Part shown: one piece after another, positions 10,883-19,019 of the stretch
How positions within the stretch are numbered: position 1 is the first letter of the stretch
Layout: each line of letters begins with the position of its first letter
Assembly (NCBI GenBank): GCA_965284565.1
Contig: OZ260100.1
Coordinates: 1-64,000 of the forward strand
Direction of reading: 5' to 3'
Length of the DNA: 64,000 bases
Source: BRH-c54 sp965284565
GTDB taxonomy: Bacteria > Bacteroidota > Bacteroidia > Flavobacteriales_E > Vicingaceae
Notes under the pieces: model-generated
Database searches by the model: none
What the model was told of the DNA's origin: nothing
What the model saw: the letters and a program-made list of their open reading frames with translations, nothing else
Position numbers and translations under genes: made by a program

Positions 10883-11399
10883 CATATTCCAATAACTCTT
10901 TTGTAATATCCAACGCATCGTCTACATACCCTACATTTTGTAATTGTGTGTTCGCTATAATAATATTATGATGCTCTTGTTTTGCATATTCCTTAATATG
11001 TTGTTTTAATTGATTAATCACCCCTATGGTCATTTTTTGGTCTTCTTCCTGAGCTTTTTGTGCTACATTTTCTTTAAACTCATAATAAGAGCGTTGTAAC
11101 AGATAAAACCTATGTTGATTTTGTAATAATTTTTCCTTATTCCCACCAATTGAGTCTAACTGTATTTCTTCGTACAAATTTTTAAGTATATTTTCTAAAG
11201 AATCTGTTTGATTGCTCCATTTGTCCATCTTAGCATTATATGTTTCTGTGGCGTCTTTCATTCCTTGGTATTCATAAACCAATTGTTCCATTTGGACAAT
11301 TCCAATTTTATGTTGTTTAATAGTTATCTTGTCTATAACTATAAATACTATAATTGCTATGCTTAAAACTAACGCTATGTTTCCTGTGTGTTTCATCAT
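10854..11399 (-). CDS. OmpH/Skp-like coiled-coil protein
   Basis: A 181-residue protein with one N-terminal membrane segment (about residues 8-24) and the opening typical of OmpH/Skp proteins (KIGIVQMEQLVYEY), followed by a long charged helical region that should form a coiled coil. Skp proteins are trimeric periplasmic chaperones for outer-membrane and surface proteins. The uncleaved-looking anchor and short length make this a divergent member. Its ATG overlaps the stop of the PKD/SprB gene (TAATG), indicating translational coupling. A dedicated chaperone for the giant proteins of this operon is a reasonable inference. Confidence 0.65.
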   Translation of the reverse strand: MMKHTGNIALVLSIAIIVFIVIDKITIKQHKIGIVQMEQLVYEYQGMKDATETYNAKMDKWSNQTDSLENILKNLYEEIQLDSIGGNKEKLLQNQHRFYLLQRSYYEFKENVAQKAQEEDQKMTIGVINQLKQHIKEYAKQEHHNIIIANTQLQNVGYVDDALDITKELLEYANIKYQGGE

Positions 11400-14300
11400 T
11401 ATTTTACTATAAAATGTCCTTCAATTGTTTCTGGAATACCTCCTATTATTATTTCTAATTCAAATCTGTACGAATTTGGCATAAGTGTACTTATTGCAGT
11501 AGAAAGTATTGTAACTTGTCCGTTAGAAGGTGTTGAAGGAGTATTAGCATCCGTATATACTGCCGTTGGGTTTCCTATTTCAAAAATTTTAAAACTTTGA
11601 ATATCTGCAGGTGTGGTTATAACAATATCTTCGGAAGTGCCTAAATCTAACACAAAATCATCAAAAGGAGCTACTCCCATTTCCACTTTTACCGAGTTGA
11701 TGCATTGAGCATAAATTTCTTCAGGAGTTCCTGTTAAAACAAACCCTGGTACACCAGGTATTTCATAATAAACTTCTTCTGAAAGTGGAAGTTTAGTTGT
11801 CATCCCAGTAGTAAAAAACTCAACATCTCCTAATGAAAGATCCTGATTAATAGTAAAATAAATCTCTCCATCTAATCTACAATCATCATTAGTGGTTATC
11901 GTCATAACATATTCGCAAGGAACAGTACTTGGAGTAGATGTGTTATTTCCATTAGAGCCACTTCCTGGCCCTGTACCTGTTGGAGTACCAACATTACCAC
12001 CAGTTCCACATGGATTAGCAGGATTAGCAGAATTAATTTCTATAACTATCCCCGAGTTGTTTGTTATTATTACCTGTTGAGTAGCGGTACATGTATTTGC
12101 ACCATCTACTATAGTTAAAGTAACCGTAAACGTTCCATTATTAGCATAAGTATGAGCAGCTGTAGCTCCTACTGTTGAGGAATTTCCATCACCAAAATCC
12201 CATGTAAAAACGGGGGTAGATAGTCCTGTAGAAGTATTTGTAAATGTTACTTGAGGATCATAATTTATTGAAGAAAAACTTGCTGTACAGCCATTTGAAC
12301 TCCCTGGATTAGAATTACCAGGTGACCCTACATTTGTTCCTTCATCAATAACAGTAAAAGTGGCTGGAGAAGAACATGTATTGACACCATCAGTTATAGT
12401 TAATACTACAGTATATGTACCACTTGCAGCATAAGTATGTGTATAAACTGCTCCTGTTGCAAAATTTCCATCTCCTAAATCCCATGAATAAATTGCAGTA
12501 CTTGAAACTACTGAAGTACTAGATAATACTACTTGATTACCATATATGGTATAAGTAAAATTAGCTACACATCCATTGCTTGATCCCGGTCCATTAGGTC
12601 CGGACGTTCCTGTGTTTCCACCACCTGTTGATGGCCAATTAGGTGTCCCTACAACAAAACCTGCTTGAGACAACACATAAGGTTCCTCATCAAAACTATG
12701 AGTTCCATCGGATTCAGCATAAACTAACCCCTGAACAGGAGTTAAACTGGAATTTTGACCTGGAGTAGTTTCCCAAAATGGATTTGTTGGTTCCCAGTGA
12801 GCAATACTCTGAAAATTACCATCATTAAGAAGAAAGTAATATTTAATATTAAAATCTGTTGCTATTTGAGATAAATTAGTAGCATTAATTTTATGATAAT
12901 ATTTGTCATTTACACTTAAAACTGCCGGAGATAAAGCAGTTAACCCATCATTAAACGGATTATGGTTTTGAAAATTAACTTTAATTTCATCATCTACATC
13001 TTTTATATCAACTTCAATAGGTCTATATCTCAAATTACCAAGCTTAGATCCCATCGGGAACAGGTAAGCTCCACTTGAACTAGCAATTTTTCTTGATAAA
13101 TACCCTGTAGGTTCGTCTGTACTAACAAATCCATTATCCCTTTCAACAGAATTGGCATCATTGTTTTTCACATAAAACACATTGCCTTCGGTAGCTAATT
13201 CACTGTTTATCAAATCTAACCCATCATGAGCATATTGGTCTAACATTATTGATTTAACTGCTGAATTTTGTGGATATTCCCCAAGCTCTAGTTTATTAAA
13301 ATGGGTACTTGAGTTCCCTTTCATTTTTTGGTCATCACCAATTAAGTCTGTTATTCCTTCTTGTGTTATAAATAAACTTCCTGCATTATTAATCCATTCT
13401 TTTAAAACATTTATATCTCCTTTATTTCTAAACTCGCCTTTTTCAATTAAGTTAGTTGTTGTATTAATACTTCCTAATTCATTAAGTAAATTACAATACA
13501 CATTTAAATTTGTACCTGGATTAACGTAAACTCCTGCACCAAAATTCCCAAAAATACAACCTATTATTTCTTCATCAGAAGGTGGTTCTGCTGAACATTC
13601 TACAAACAATTCAACTTTGTTTAATGAACAATAGTTTATATCACCCTCTAAATAAGTAGTGATACTTACATCAAAAATATAGGTTCCATTAGCATTAGGA
13701 TATAGTATTATTTCTGAACATTCATTAGGATTTTGACAGTTAAAAAATGTTCCCACTGTTGGAGATACTTGACTCCAAGAGAGTATATAATCAGAAATAT
13801 TATAATTTACTGGTGCTTGAACGGTAATAGGTATAATATCGTCAGGGCAATGCACTAATGACTTATATAAAAACCCTCCTCCGGTCAATGGTGTTATTTC
13901 AAAATCATCACCTTGAAATGACAACTCAATATCACACAAAGAAACACACCTAAATGAAGTAATTGCTTCTAATATAGTTGTTCCGTTTACTCCAAACATT
14001 GCAGCATCTACTATTAAATCAGTAGCTGATGGAATTGGAACTGTTGATGTATAAAATACTACCTCATTTTTTAAATAAGTAATCGTATTACCTGTTTTTT
14101 CTACTTTAAATTTATCTCCTGTTTTGTAAGTTGTAAAATATTTTTCTCCAGATACAGGATCTAATACTCCCATATCAACACCATTTTCCCATACTGTAAC
14201 CAATTGTGAAGGAAAAATAGGGTTTAAATTGGTTGATTTAAATAAATAAATACCGTAATCAACAGAGTTCAAGTTTTGATTTACATCTATCTCTGATAAA

Positions 14301-15595
14301 CCAAAAATTTCATTTTCATCTTGATTACTATTTACTTCAAATGCTGCCCATCCATCATCTGAACTTTTTAAAACATTAACTGAAGATGCTCCACTAGGTT
14401 CATCATAAGTTGATGTATTTCTTATTAAAGTATTATCGTTAACAGTTGATGCTACTATATTTGTCCATTCTACTTTATGACCTAAATAATAAGTTTTAAT
14501 TATGGAATTAGGAGTTGACCAGCTGTCTGTAATTGTTACAGTATAAGCTCCTACTTCAAGATTAGATATGTCTTGTGTTGAAGCTGTAAAGCTGTTTGGA
14601 CCAGTCCAACTATAAGAGTAAGGAGGAGTTCCGCCTATAACATTCAAATCAATTTCTCCTGTATTTGTATTCGGAATATTACAATTACTATTTGTAATAC
14701 TTGCACTAGCTGTTAACCAAAAAGGAAATCTTATAATAAAAACCTTTACTCTTGTTTGTGTAGAAAAAAAAGAGAAATCTAATCTGTATTCATTACCAAC
14801 ACTAACACTTACTTCTGAAATAAAAACATCATTTTTCTTAAAAGTAACTAACCCTCCCTCTCTTTCTACACTTAAAATATCTCCAGCTGTAATTGAACCT
14901 ACATTGGTTAATGTACTGGTTGATTTGTTCCATGTATATAACGTATCTCCACTATTAATATAAAATCCATAATCTAAATCATCATAATAAACGGCCTGAG
15001 AATTAGCTGATAATCTGTATCCAAAAGCCCACTCCTTTTTATCATTTATAACTTCAACCCTTACTGCTCCATCTCCTTTTACTACATTTGAAAAGCTCAT
15101 TTTCCCGTTACCCCAATTATCTGCTGCTGTTTTTTCTAAATAACGATTATCAAAAGTTACTCCTTGTGAATCTGCAATTTGAACTTCCACATCAACAGGT
15201 ATAACTAAACTCACAGAATCTAATAAAGAATCGACAATGGTAACACTATATAACCCTGACTCTAAATCATATCTATTTTGAGATTGATCTCCATCATCCC
15301 AAAAATAATAATACGGAAGTATTCCACTAATTGGAAATAATTCTATGCTTCCTAAAGAATTGAAGGTTTCTTGAGTTGTAGAATATTGCACAAAAAATGG
15401 TGAAGTATAAGCTACCATCTTATCCGTTCCCGATGAAATATAACCATAGCCTGGCACAAACTTAACTTTTTCTTTTGCTATATGAATTTGGTTTCCAGAT
15501 TCTAGTTGATCAAGCGTTATTATTGCTTGTCCAAAAGTGTTAGAAGCAACTATTATAAATAAGCAACTAAGGAAATAAGAGTATCGTTTAAACAT
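11399..15595 (-). CDS. Large exported PKD/SprB-repeat surface protein
   Basis: The protein has 1398 residues with a signal peptide (MFKRYSYFLSCLFIIVASNT). Around residues 315-370 there is a SprB-type repeat (GGTPPYSYSWTGPN, then GAYTVTITDSW). Two PKD domains follow near residues 1010-1085 and 1100-1180 (YSWDLGDG, then TYTVVLTITDG; and FTWDFGDG). A Gly/Ser/Asn-rich linker separates the PKD domains from a C-terminal domain. SprB repeats and PKD domains are typical of flavobacterial surface adhesins secreted by T9SS, but no canonical type A sorting signal is visible at the end, so the export route is uncertain. It leads the Rhs-like gene set and lies 44 bp after the YadA-like gene. Confidence 0.8.
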   Translation of the reverse strand: MFKRYSYFLSCLFIIVASNTFGQAIITLDQLESGNQIHIAKEKVKFVPGYGYISSGTDKMVAYTSPFFVQYSTTQETFNSLGSIELFPISGILPYYYFWDDGDQSQNRYDLESGLYSVTIVDSLLDSVSLVIPVDVEVQIADSQGVTFDNRYLEKTAADNWGNGKMSFSNVVKGDGAVRVEVINDKKEWAFGYRLSANSQAVYYDDLDYGFYINSGDTLYTWNKSTSTLTNVGSITAGDILSVEREGGLVTFKKNDVFISEVSVSVGNEYRLDFSFFSTQTRVKVFIIRFPFWLTASASITNSNCNIPNTNTGEIDLNVIGGTPPYSYSWTGPNSFTASTQDISNLEVGAYTVTITDSWSTPNSIIKTYYLGHKVEWTNIVASTVNDNTLIRNTSTYDEPSGASSVNVLKSSDDGWAAFEVNSNQDENEIFGLSEIDVNQNLNSVDYGIYLFKSTNLNPIFPSQLVTVWENGVDMGVLDPVSGEKYFTTYKTGDKFKVEKTGNTITYLKNEVVFYTSTVPIPSATDLIVDAAMFGVNGTTILEAITSFRCVSLCDIELSFQGDDFEITPLTGGGFLYKSLVHCPDDIIPITVQAPVNYNISDYILSWSQVSPTVGTFFNCQNPNECSEIILYPNANGTYIFDVSITTYLEGDINYCSLNKVELFVECSAEPPSDEEIIGCIFGNFGAGVYVNPGTNLNVYCNLLNELGSINTTTNLIEKGEFRNKGDINVLKEWINNAGSLFITQEGITDLIGDDQKMKGNSSTHFNKLELGEYPQNSAVKSIMLDQYAHDGLDLINSELATEGNVFYVKNNDANSVERDNGFVSTDEPTGYLSRKIASSSGAYLFPMGSKLGNLRYRPIEVDIKDVDDEIKVNFQNHNPFNDGLTALSPAVLSVNDKYYHKINATNLSQIATDFNIKYYFLLNDGNFQSIAHWEPTNPFWETTPGQNSSLTPVQGLVYAESDGTHSFDEEPYVLSQAGFVVGTPNWPSTGGGNTGTSGPNGPGSSNGCVANFTYTIYGNQVVLSSTSVVSSTAIYSWDLGDGNFATGAVYTHTYAASGTYTVVLTITDGVNTCSSPATFTVIDEGTNVGSPGNSNPGSSNGCTASFSSINYDPQVTFTNTSTGLSTPVFTWDFGDGNSSTVGATAAHTYANNGTFTVTLTIVDGANTCTATQQVIITNNSGIVIEINSANPANPCGTGGNVGTPTGTGPGSGSNGNNTSTPSTVPCEYVMTITTNDDCRLDGEIYFTINQDLSLGDVEFFTTGMTTKLPLSEEVYYEIPGVPGFVLTGTPEEIYAQCINSVKVEMGVAPFDDFVLDLGTSEDIVITTPADIQSFKIFEIGNPTAVYTDANTPSTPSNGQVTILSTAISTLMPNSYRFELEIIIGGIPETIEGHFIVK

Positions 15596-15639
15596 TTACT
15601 TAGATTTATGGTTTGCCAACTAATAAAATAGTTGATTAA

Positions 15640-16848
15640 TTATTTTTTCTCTTTGATTAATGTTTCTACTAATTTACTTTGCTCTTCAATTAATTTTTTC
15701 TGTTCATCAATTTGTTTTTGTTGAGCAATAGTATAAAGCGTTAATTCTTCTATTTTTTGTAATAAAATAGCATCCATTTCTGCTATGTTAATTCCTTTTT
15801 CTGCTACTTCTTCAGAAGAAGGTACATTAGGTAAGTGGCTATATTTACTAATATATTCTTCTACCTGAGCAAGTGTATTTAATTCGTAAGCAGTGCTAAA
15901 AACAAAATCGGGCCATGTGGTTGTCAGGCTGATTTCTATTTCTTCAGCACTTATTTTACCTGCTACGGCAAGCATAGAACCATTTGTTTTGGTGGTGCCT
16001 ATGCTCATGGAATCAGCAAAATGAGACATTCCGTTTACATCAAGTGTTCTTATTGGACTACTGGTGGCTATCCCTACTTTTCCAAATGTTCCTACTCCTG
16101 TTGATGGTCCTACAAAAAGTGTTGCAGTATCGCTATTGAACCCTACCATTAAGGAATTAGTGGTGTTGTTATCTAAATAATAAATAGTTTGAAAAGGTGG
16201 AGTACCTGTAGTTAGACCTCTACCTATAGTAAAAGCATTGGTAGCAGAAGTACTTACATATTCTCCTAAGCTATAAGAATTCGCCCCATTTGTTATTGAA
16301 TATCTTCCTATAGCAAACGAATAATCTCCAACCGCTTGTGAGGCTATTCCAAAAGTATGCCCATATGCGCCACTTGCTGTAGAACCATTTCCTAGTGCAA
16401 AAGAATAGTTACCTGTAGCTTGTGTAGATTTTCCAAAGGAATAAGTATATGATCCGGTAGCTTTTGCAGATTCTCCTATTGCATAAGATCTATTACCATT
16501 GGCATAGGCAAACATTCCCATTGATACACTATATGCTCCATATGTTTGACAAGAAAATCCATAGGTAAAACTTATTGTATTCGTAGCTTGTGAACTATAT
16601 CCAGCAGCAAAAGAGTAATTTCCACTTGCTGTATTACTAGCTCCTGTCGCAAATCCATAAGTTCCTGTAACGCTATTACTAACTCCTGTAGAAAATGAAT
16701 AACTTCCTGATCCTGTATTCGAATTACCTGTTGAGCTACTATTATTACTTAAAGTGTTTGTCCCATTATTTATTTGAGCATTTAATTTATCACCATTTAA
16801 AATTAAACAGCCAATAATTAGTCCTGATACGTATATAATTTTTTTCAT
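15640..16848 (-). CDS. YadA-like head protein with fibre-type C-terminal domain
   Basis: A 402-residue exported protein (signal MKKIIYVSGLIIGCLILNG). Residues of about 45-215 consist of roughly twelve 14-residue repeats of the form G-x-Y-S-F-A-x-G-x-x-S-x-A-x, the left-handed beta-roll of YadA-type trimeric adhesin heads. Then come a short VGIATSSPIRTLDVNG fibre motif and a C-terminal domain (EIEISLTTTWPDFVF, HLPNVPSSEEV, LLQKIEELTLY) ending in a coiled coil. The same C-terminal domain ends the protein at 51685-52593. There is no outer-membrane anchor domain, so it is not a classical type V autotransporter. The beta-flower gene lies 113 bp upstream. Confidence 0.8.
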   Translation of the reverse strand: MKKIIYVSGLIIGCLILNGDKLNAQINNGTNTLSNNSSSTGNSNTGSGSYSFSTGVSNSVTGTYGFATGASNTASGNYSFAAGYSSQATNTISFTYGFSCQTYGAYSVSMGMFAYANGNRSYAIGESAKATGSYTYSFGKSTQATGNYSFALGNGSTASGAYGHTFGIASQAVGDYSFAIGRYSITNGANSYSLGEYVSTSATNAFTIGRGLTTGTPPFQTIYYLDNNTTNSLMVGFNSDTATLFVGPSTGVGTFGKVGIATSSPIRTLDVNGMSHFADSMSIGTTKTNGSMLAVAGKISAEEIEISLTTTWPDFVFSTAYELNTLAQVEEYISKYSHLPNVPSSEEVAEKGINIAEMDAILLQKIEELTLYTIAQQKQIDEQKKLIEEQSKLVETLIKEKK

Positions 16849-16961
16849 ATGTTTGTTTTTATTGTTTTTTATCGGTCATATGTAACTCCCAGAATAATCA
16901 CTTTCCTTTGCTAGAAAGATTTTTATCATGGTCGTTTCATCGTTAAAAATTTTAATTAGTG

Positions 16962-17384
16962 TTAAAAAAATAAGAAATAAGCAATGAGTTGTGTTTCACT
17001 TACAGTTCCTACTGAATTTATTAATACTTGATTAGTATGGTAATCAAGTATTTTATTTCCTGACTGAACAATTGCTATTATTACATCTCCACCTATTTTA
17101 ATTTGGGCTTCATTTCCTACTACTACTTTTTCTCCTCTCACTACTCCTGATACATCTTTAAACTCATTGCCAACAATATTACCTAAGGTTTCTCCTTGTG
17201 CATTTTTTATTACTCCTGATGAAGTAATTTCACCTATTTGATTACCTGTCACATCAGTTACTATACCTGATGAACTTATGCTTGAAACAGTATCTTTTTC
17301 TCCTACTACTATTTGTTGTGAAAAAATATTAATCGAACTAATCAGCAATAGGCTCAAGAATAAAATTTGTTTTGTTTTTTTCAT
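16962..17384 (-). CDS. Small exported repeat protein (beta-flower-like)
   Basis: A 140-residue protein with a signal peptide (MKKTKQILFLSLLLISSINIF). It is built from short repeats of the type G-x-V-x-D-x-x-G-N-x-x-G-x-I (for example GIVTDVTGNQIGEI, then GVIKNAQGETLGNI). These repeats resemble the small Bacteroidota proteins annotated as five-fold beta-flower proteins; I base this on pattern memory, not a search. The hydrophobic C-terminus (LIAYFLFF) is unusual. It lies 43 bp after the LytTR gene in the same direction and is probably in its transcript. Function unknown. Confidence 0.65.
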   Translation of the reverse strand: MKKTKQILFLSLLLISSINIFSQQIVVGEKDTVSSISSSGIVTDVTGNQIGEITSSGVIKNAQGETLGNIVGNEFKDVSGVVRGEKVVVGNEAQIKIGGDVIIAIVQSGNKILDYHTNQVLINSVGTVSETQLIAYFLFF

Positions 17385-17427
17385 TTTTAAATGTTTACGT
17401 TATTAATATGGTTTTAATTATTTATTG

Positions 17428-17907
17428 TTAATGTTTAAGTATTTTCAAAAATTCCACCCTTCTTCTTCTGGCAATGTCTAAGACAATATTTCCTTGTAAT
17501 AAAATTTGGTTTCGGTCTTTGTATAATGTTATCATATAACTTGGGTTAATAATATGGCTCTTACTTATTCTAAAAAAATCATGTCCTTCTAATAATGTTT
17601 CAAATGAACTCAATGTCTTTGCTACCGTAATCTTTCTACTATCGTTTAACCGAACATGTGTATAAACTTCATCTGCATCACAACATATTATATCATCTAC
17701 ATTTACAAACTCTATTTTCGTTGCACTTTTAATTGTAATAATTTTTGATTTTCTAACTGGATGCTCTTCCTTTAAAATAGCTTCTAGCTGTTTATTGTAT
17801 TCAGCTTCATGATGAAGTTTTTTTTTAGTTTGAGCTAATAACTTTTCTAATTCTACTAATTTTTTTTGCAGAACTATTGTTTCGTTATTTTCTTTAAGTA
17901 ATATCAA
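17428..17907 (-). CDS. LytTR-domain DNA-binding regulator (no receiver domain)
   Basis: A 159-residue protein starting with TTG; no in-frame ATG exists before an upstream stop. Residues 8-50 form a coiled coil. About residues 58-157 form a LytTR domain, with the typical FFRISKSHIINPSYM region and a RRRRVEFLK end. LytTR domains bind pairs of about 9-bp direct repeats and normally follow a receiver domain, which is absent here. The gene heads the surface-protein run, and its promoter is the 17930-18013 element shared with the eCIS operon. It may feed back on that element. It is more distant from the other two LytTR genes here than they are from each other. Confidence 0.88.
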   Translation of the reverse strand: MILLKENNETIVLQKKLVELEKLLAQTKKKLHHEAEYNKQLEAILKEEHPVRKSKIITIKSATKIEFVNVDDIICCDADEVYTHVRLNDSRKITVAKTLSSFETLLEGHDFFRISKSHIINPSYMITLYKDRNQILLQGNIVLDIARRRRVEFLKILKH

Positions 17908-17929
17908 AATTTATGAACAAAATAATGTT

Positions 17930-18013
17930 CAAACGTAAATGAAAAGGTTTTAAAATCAAAAAAATGGTCAATCCATCTAACTAACGGTCGATTTTGAGCA
18001 ATGAACGGTCATT
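17930..18013 (-). promoter_or_regulatory. Promoter and triple-box operator of the surface-protein run
   Basis: Read on the minus strand, a TTTG box (17957-17960) and TACGTTTG box (17930-17937) with a 19-bp spacer match the Bacteroidota -33/-7 consensus. Upstream lie three boxes AATGGTC (17963-17969), AACGGTC (17983-17989) and AACGGTC (18004-18010), spaced 20 and 21 bp, two helical turns. On the minus strand they read GACCGTT(C), which resembles the CCGTTCGTC site known for the LytTR protein AlgR. The whole block recurs before the eCIS operon. An activator site is inferred. Confidence 0.7.
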
Positions 18014-18051
18014 ATTTATTTCAAAACACTCAAAATTCAAAAATTTAACAC

Positions 18052-18098
18052 TAAGTATTTCTGCGTATTTTATTTTTAATTTAAAGGTTATATATTAG
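18052..18098 (+). promoter_or_regulatory. Promoter with TAAGTATTT boxes for LytTR gene
   Basis: TAAGTATTT (18052-18060) is followed after one base by TGCGTATTT (18062-18070), then by a -7-like TATATTAG (18091-18098) seven bases before the ATG at 18106. The sequence from TAAGTATTT through the start codon is nearly identical to that before the LytTR gene at 54874. If TATATTAG is the -7 box, the mRNA would be leaderless or nearly so. Confidence 0.55.
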
Positions 18099-18105
18099 CA
18101 CCCTG

Positions 18106-18555
18106 ATGACAGAATTCTTAAATAATATTAAAAATGCTCGAATTCATATTAAAGAATTACAAAAAGCTATTGATAGTAATATACAAAAAATTTGCATACT
18201 TGAATCTCAAGTACATGAGTTATTAAGAATTCGACAATCTTCAACTATTCCAATTAAAGGAAACTATAAAATTGATTTTATTCCTATTAATGAAATACAT
18301 TACTGTAAAGCTATACAGTCATACACTGAAGTGAGACATGATATTATTTTATCCACAAGACCAATTACTGAATTTGAAATATTATTAGAAACGTATCCTT
18401 TTTTTAAAATAAATAAAAGCGTACTTATAAATATGTATAAAATACAGACTTTTGATAAAAAAAGCAATATGATTATAATAAGCGATAATACCTCTTTTGA
18501 GTTAGCTAGAAGAAGAAAACTTGATTTTTTATCTCTTATAAAAGATATTTATTAA
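18106..18555 (+). CDS. LytTR-domain regulator, paralogue of the 54874 gene
   Basis: 149 residues: an N-terminal coiled coil (about 1-45, ending with RQSSTIPIKG) and a LytTR DNA-binding domain (about 50-145) with the FFKINKSVLIN segment and an ARRRKLDFLS end. No receiver or membrane domain is present, so how it senses a signal is unclear. It shares roughly two thirds of residues with the protein at 54874-55335, including an almost identical coiled coil, which suggests recent duplication and possible heterodimers. It is divergent from the other LytTR gene across a 198-bp intergenic region holding both box types. Confidence 0.88.
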   Translation: MTEFLNNIKNARIHIKELQKAIDSNIQKICILESQVHELLRIRQSSTIPIKGNYKIDFIPINEIHYCKAIQSYTEVRHDIILSTRPITEFEILLETYPFFKINKSVLINMYKIQTFDKKSNMIIISDNTSFELARRRKLDFLSLIKDIY

Positions 18556-18633
18556 TGACTTTATTTTTATAATAAGTTAAAATTATAATCTAACCTTTAA
18601 AATTATCTATATAAAATAATTACATTTGTTTAT

Positions 18634-18789
18634 GAATTATTTATATTATTAATTTCATTATTTCTTCACTAAAACAAACCATGTTTATAAAACACCCGAA
18701 AATAGTACATTTAAATGATATGAGTGAAACCCCAGCCAGGTCACAGAAAAACAAAAAAGCTCCAACTTTTAAAAGTTGGAGCTTTTTTG
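18634..18789 (+). ncRNA. Putative small RNA downstream of LytTR gene (copy 1)
   Basis: A -7-like box TACATTTG (18621-18628) precedes about 155 nt that end at a strong terminator. The stretch 18665-18751 resembles 55443-55528 downstream of the paralogous LytTR gene: TTCACTAAAA, CGAAAATAG, a small hairpin and a 31-nt block (18721-18751) with 28 identical bases. The small hairpin (18706-18720) has a different sequence from its counterpart but keeps its pairing, which argues for selection on RNA structure. It could instead be a conserved 3' UTR of the LytTR mRNA. The start is approximate; no known Rfam family is assigned. Confidence 0.5.
18754..18789 (+). terminator. Rho-independent terminator of small RNA copy 1
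   Basis: A perfect palindrome AAAAAGCTCCAACTTTT / AAAAGTTGGAGCTTTTT ends in a T-run. The following 230 bp, up to 19020, contain a promoter-like box but no gene I can support. Confidence 0.85.
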
Positions 18790-18978
18790 TCCTTATTACT
18801 TTATCAAAAAGAAACTCAAACAAATAACATTTTTCTCTCAAAACTTACTTCATACTAAAACAACCCCGTATTAATTTCCATCATGGGGATCTACATGGCA
18901 ATTATGATAACACATAAATGTTACTCCCTTATAATTTAATTTCATAAATTAAACCTCTGAATAACAAATAGTTTTTTA

Positions 18979-18986
18979 TATATTTG
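18979..18986 (+). promoter_or_regulatory. Likely -7 box of the hydrolase operon
   Basis: TATATTTG matches the Bacteroidota -7 consensus TAnnTTTG, 33 bp before the ATG at 19020. No clear -33 TTTG is seen at the expected distance, so strength or control is uncertain. Confidence 0.45.
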
Positions 18987-19019
18987 ATACTTATTTTTTT
19001 AACTAAACATAAATATCAG

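Noticed and set aside
15617..15634. CAACTA/TAGTTG hairpin between the YadA-like and PKD genes as a terminator
   Set aside because: Six-base AT-rich stem without a T-run in the minus direction; the genes are probably co-transcribed.
16871..16933. Two GGTC motifs upstream of the YadA-like gene as further operator boxes
   Set aside because: They are 56 bp apart, not in phase with the 20-21 bp pattern, and no TAnnTTTG promoter is near.
18641..18841. 66-codon minus-strand frame
   Set aside because: It lies opposite the putative small RNA and terminator; composition follows the hairpins, not a protein.
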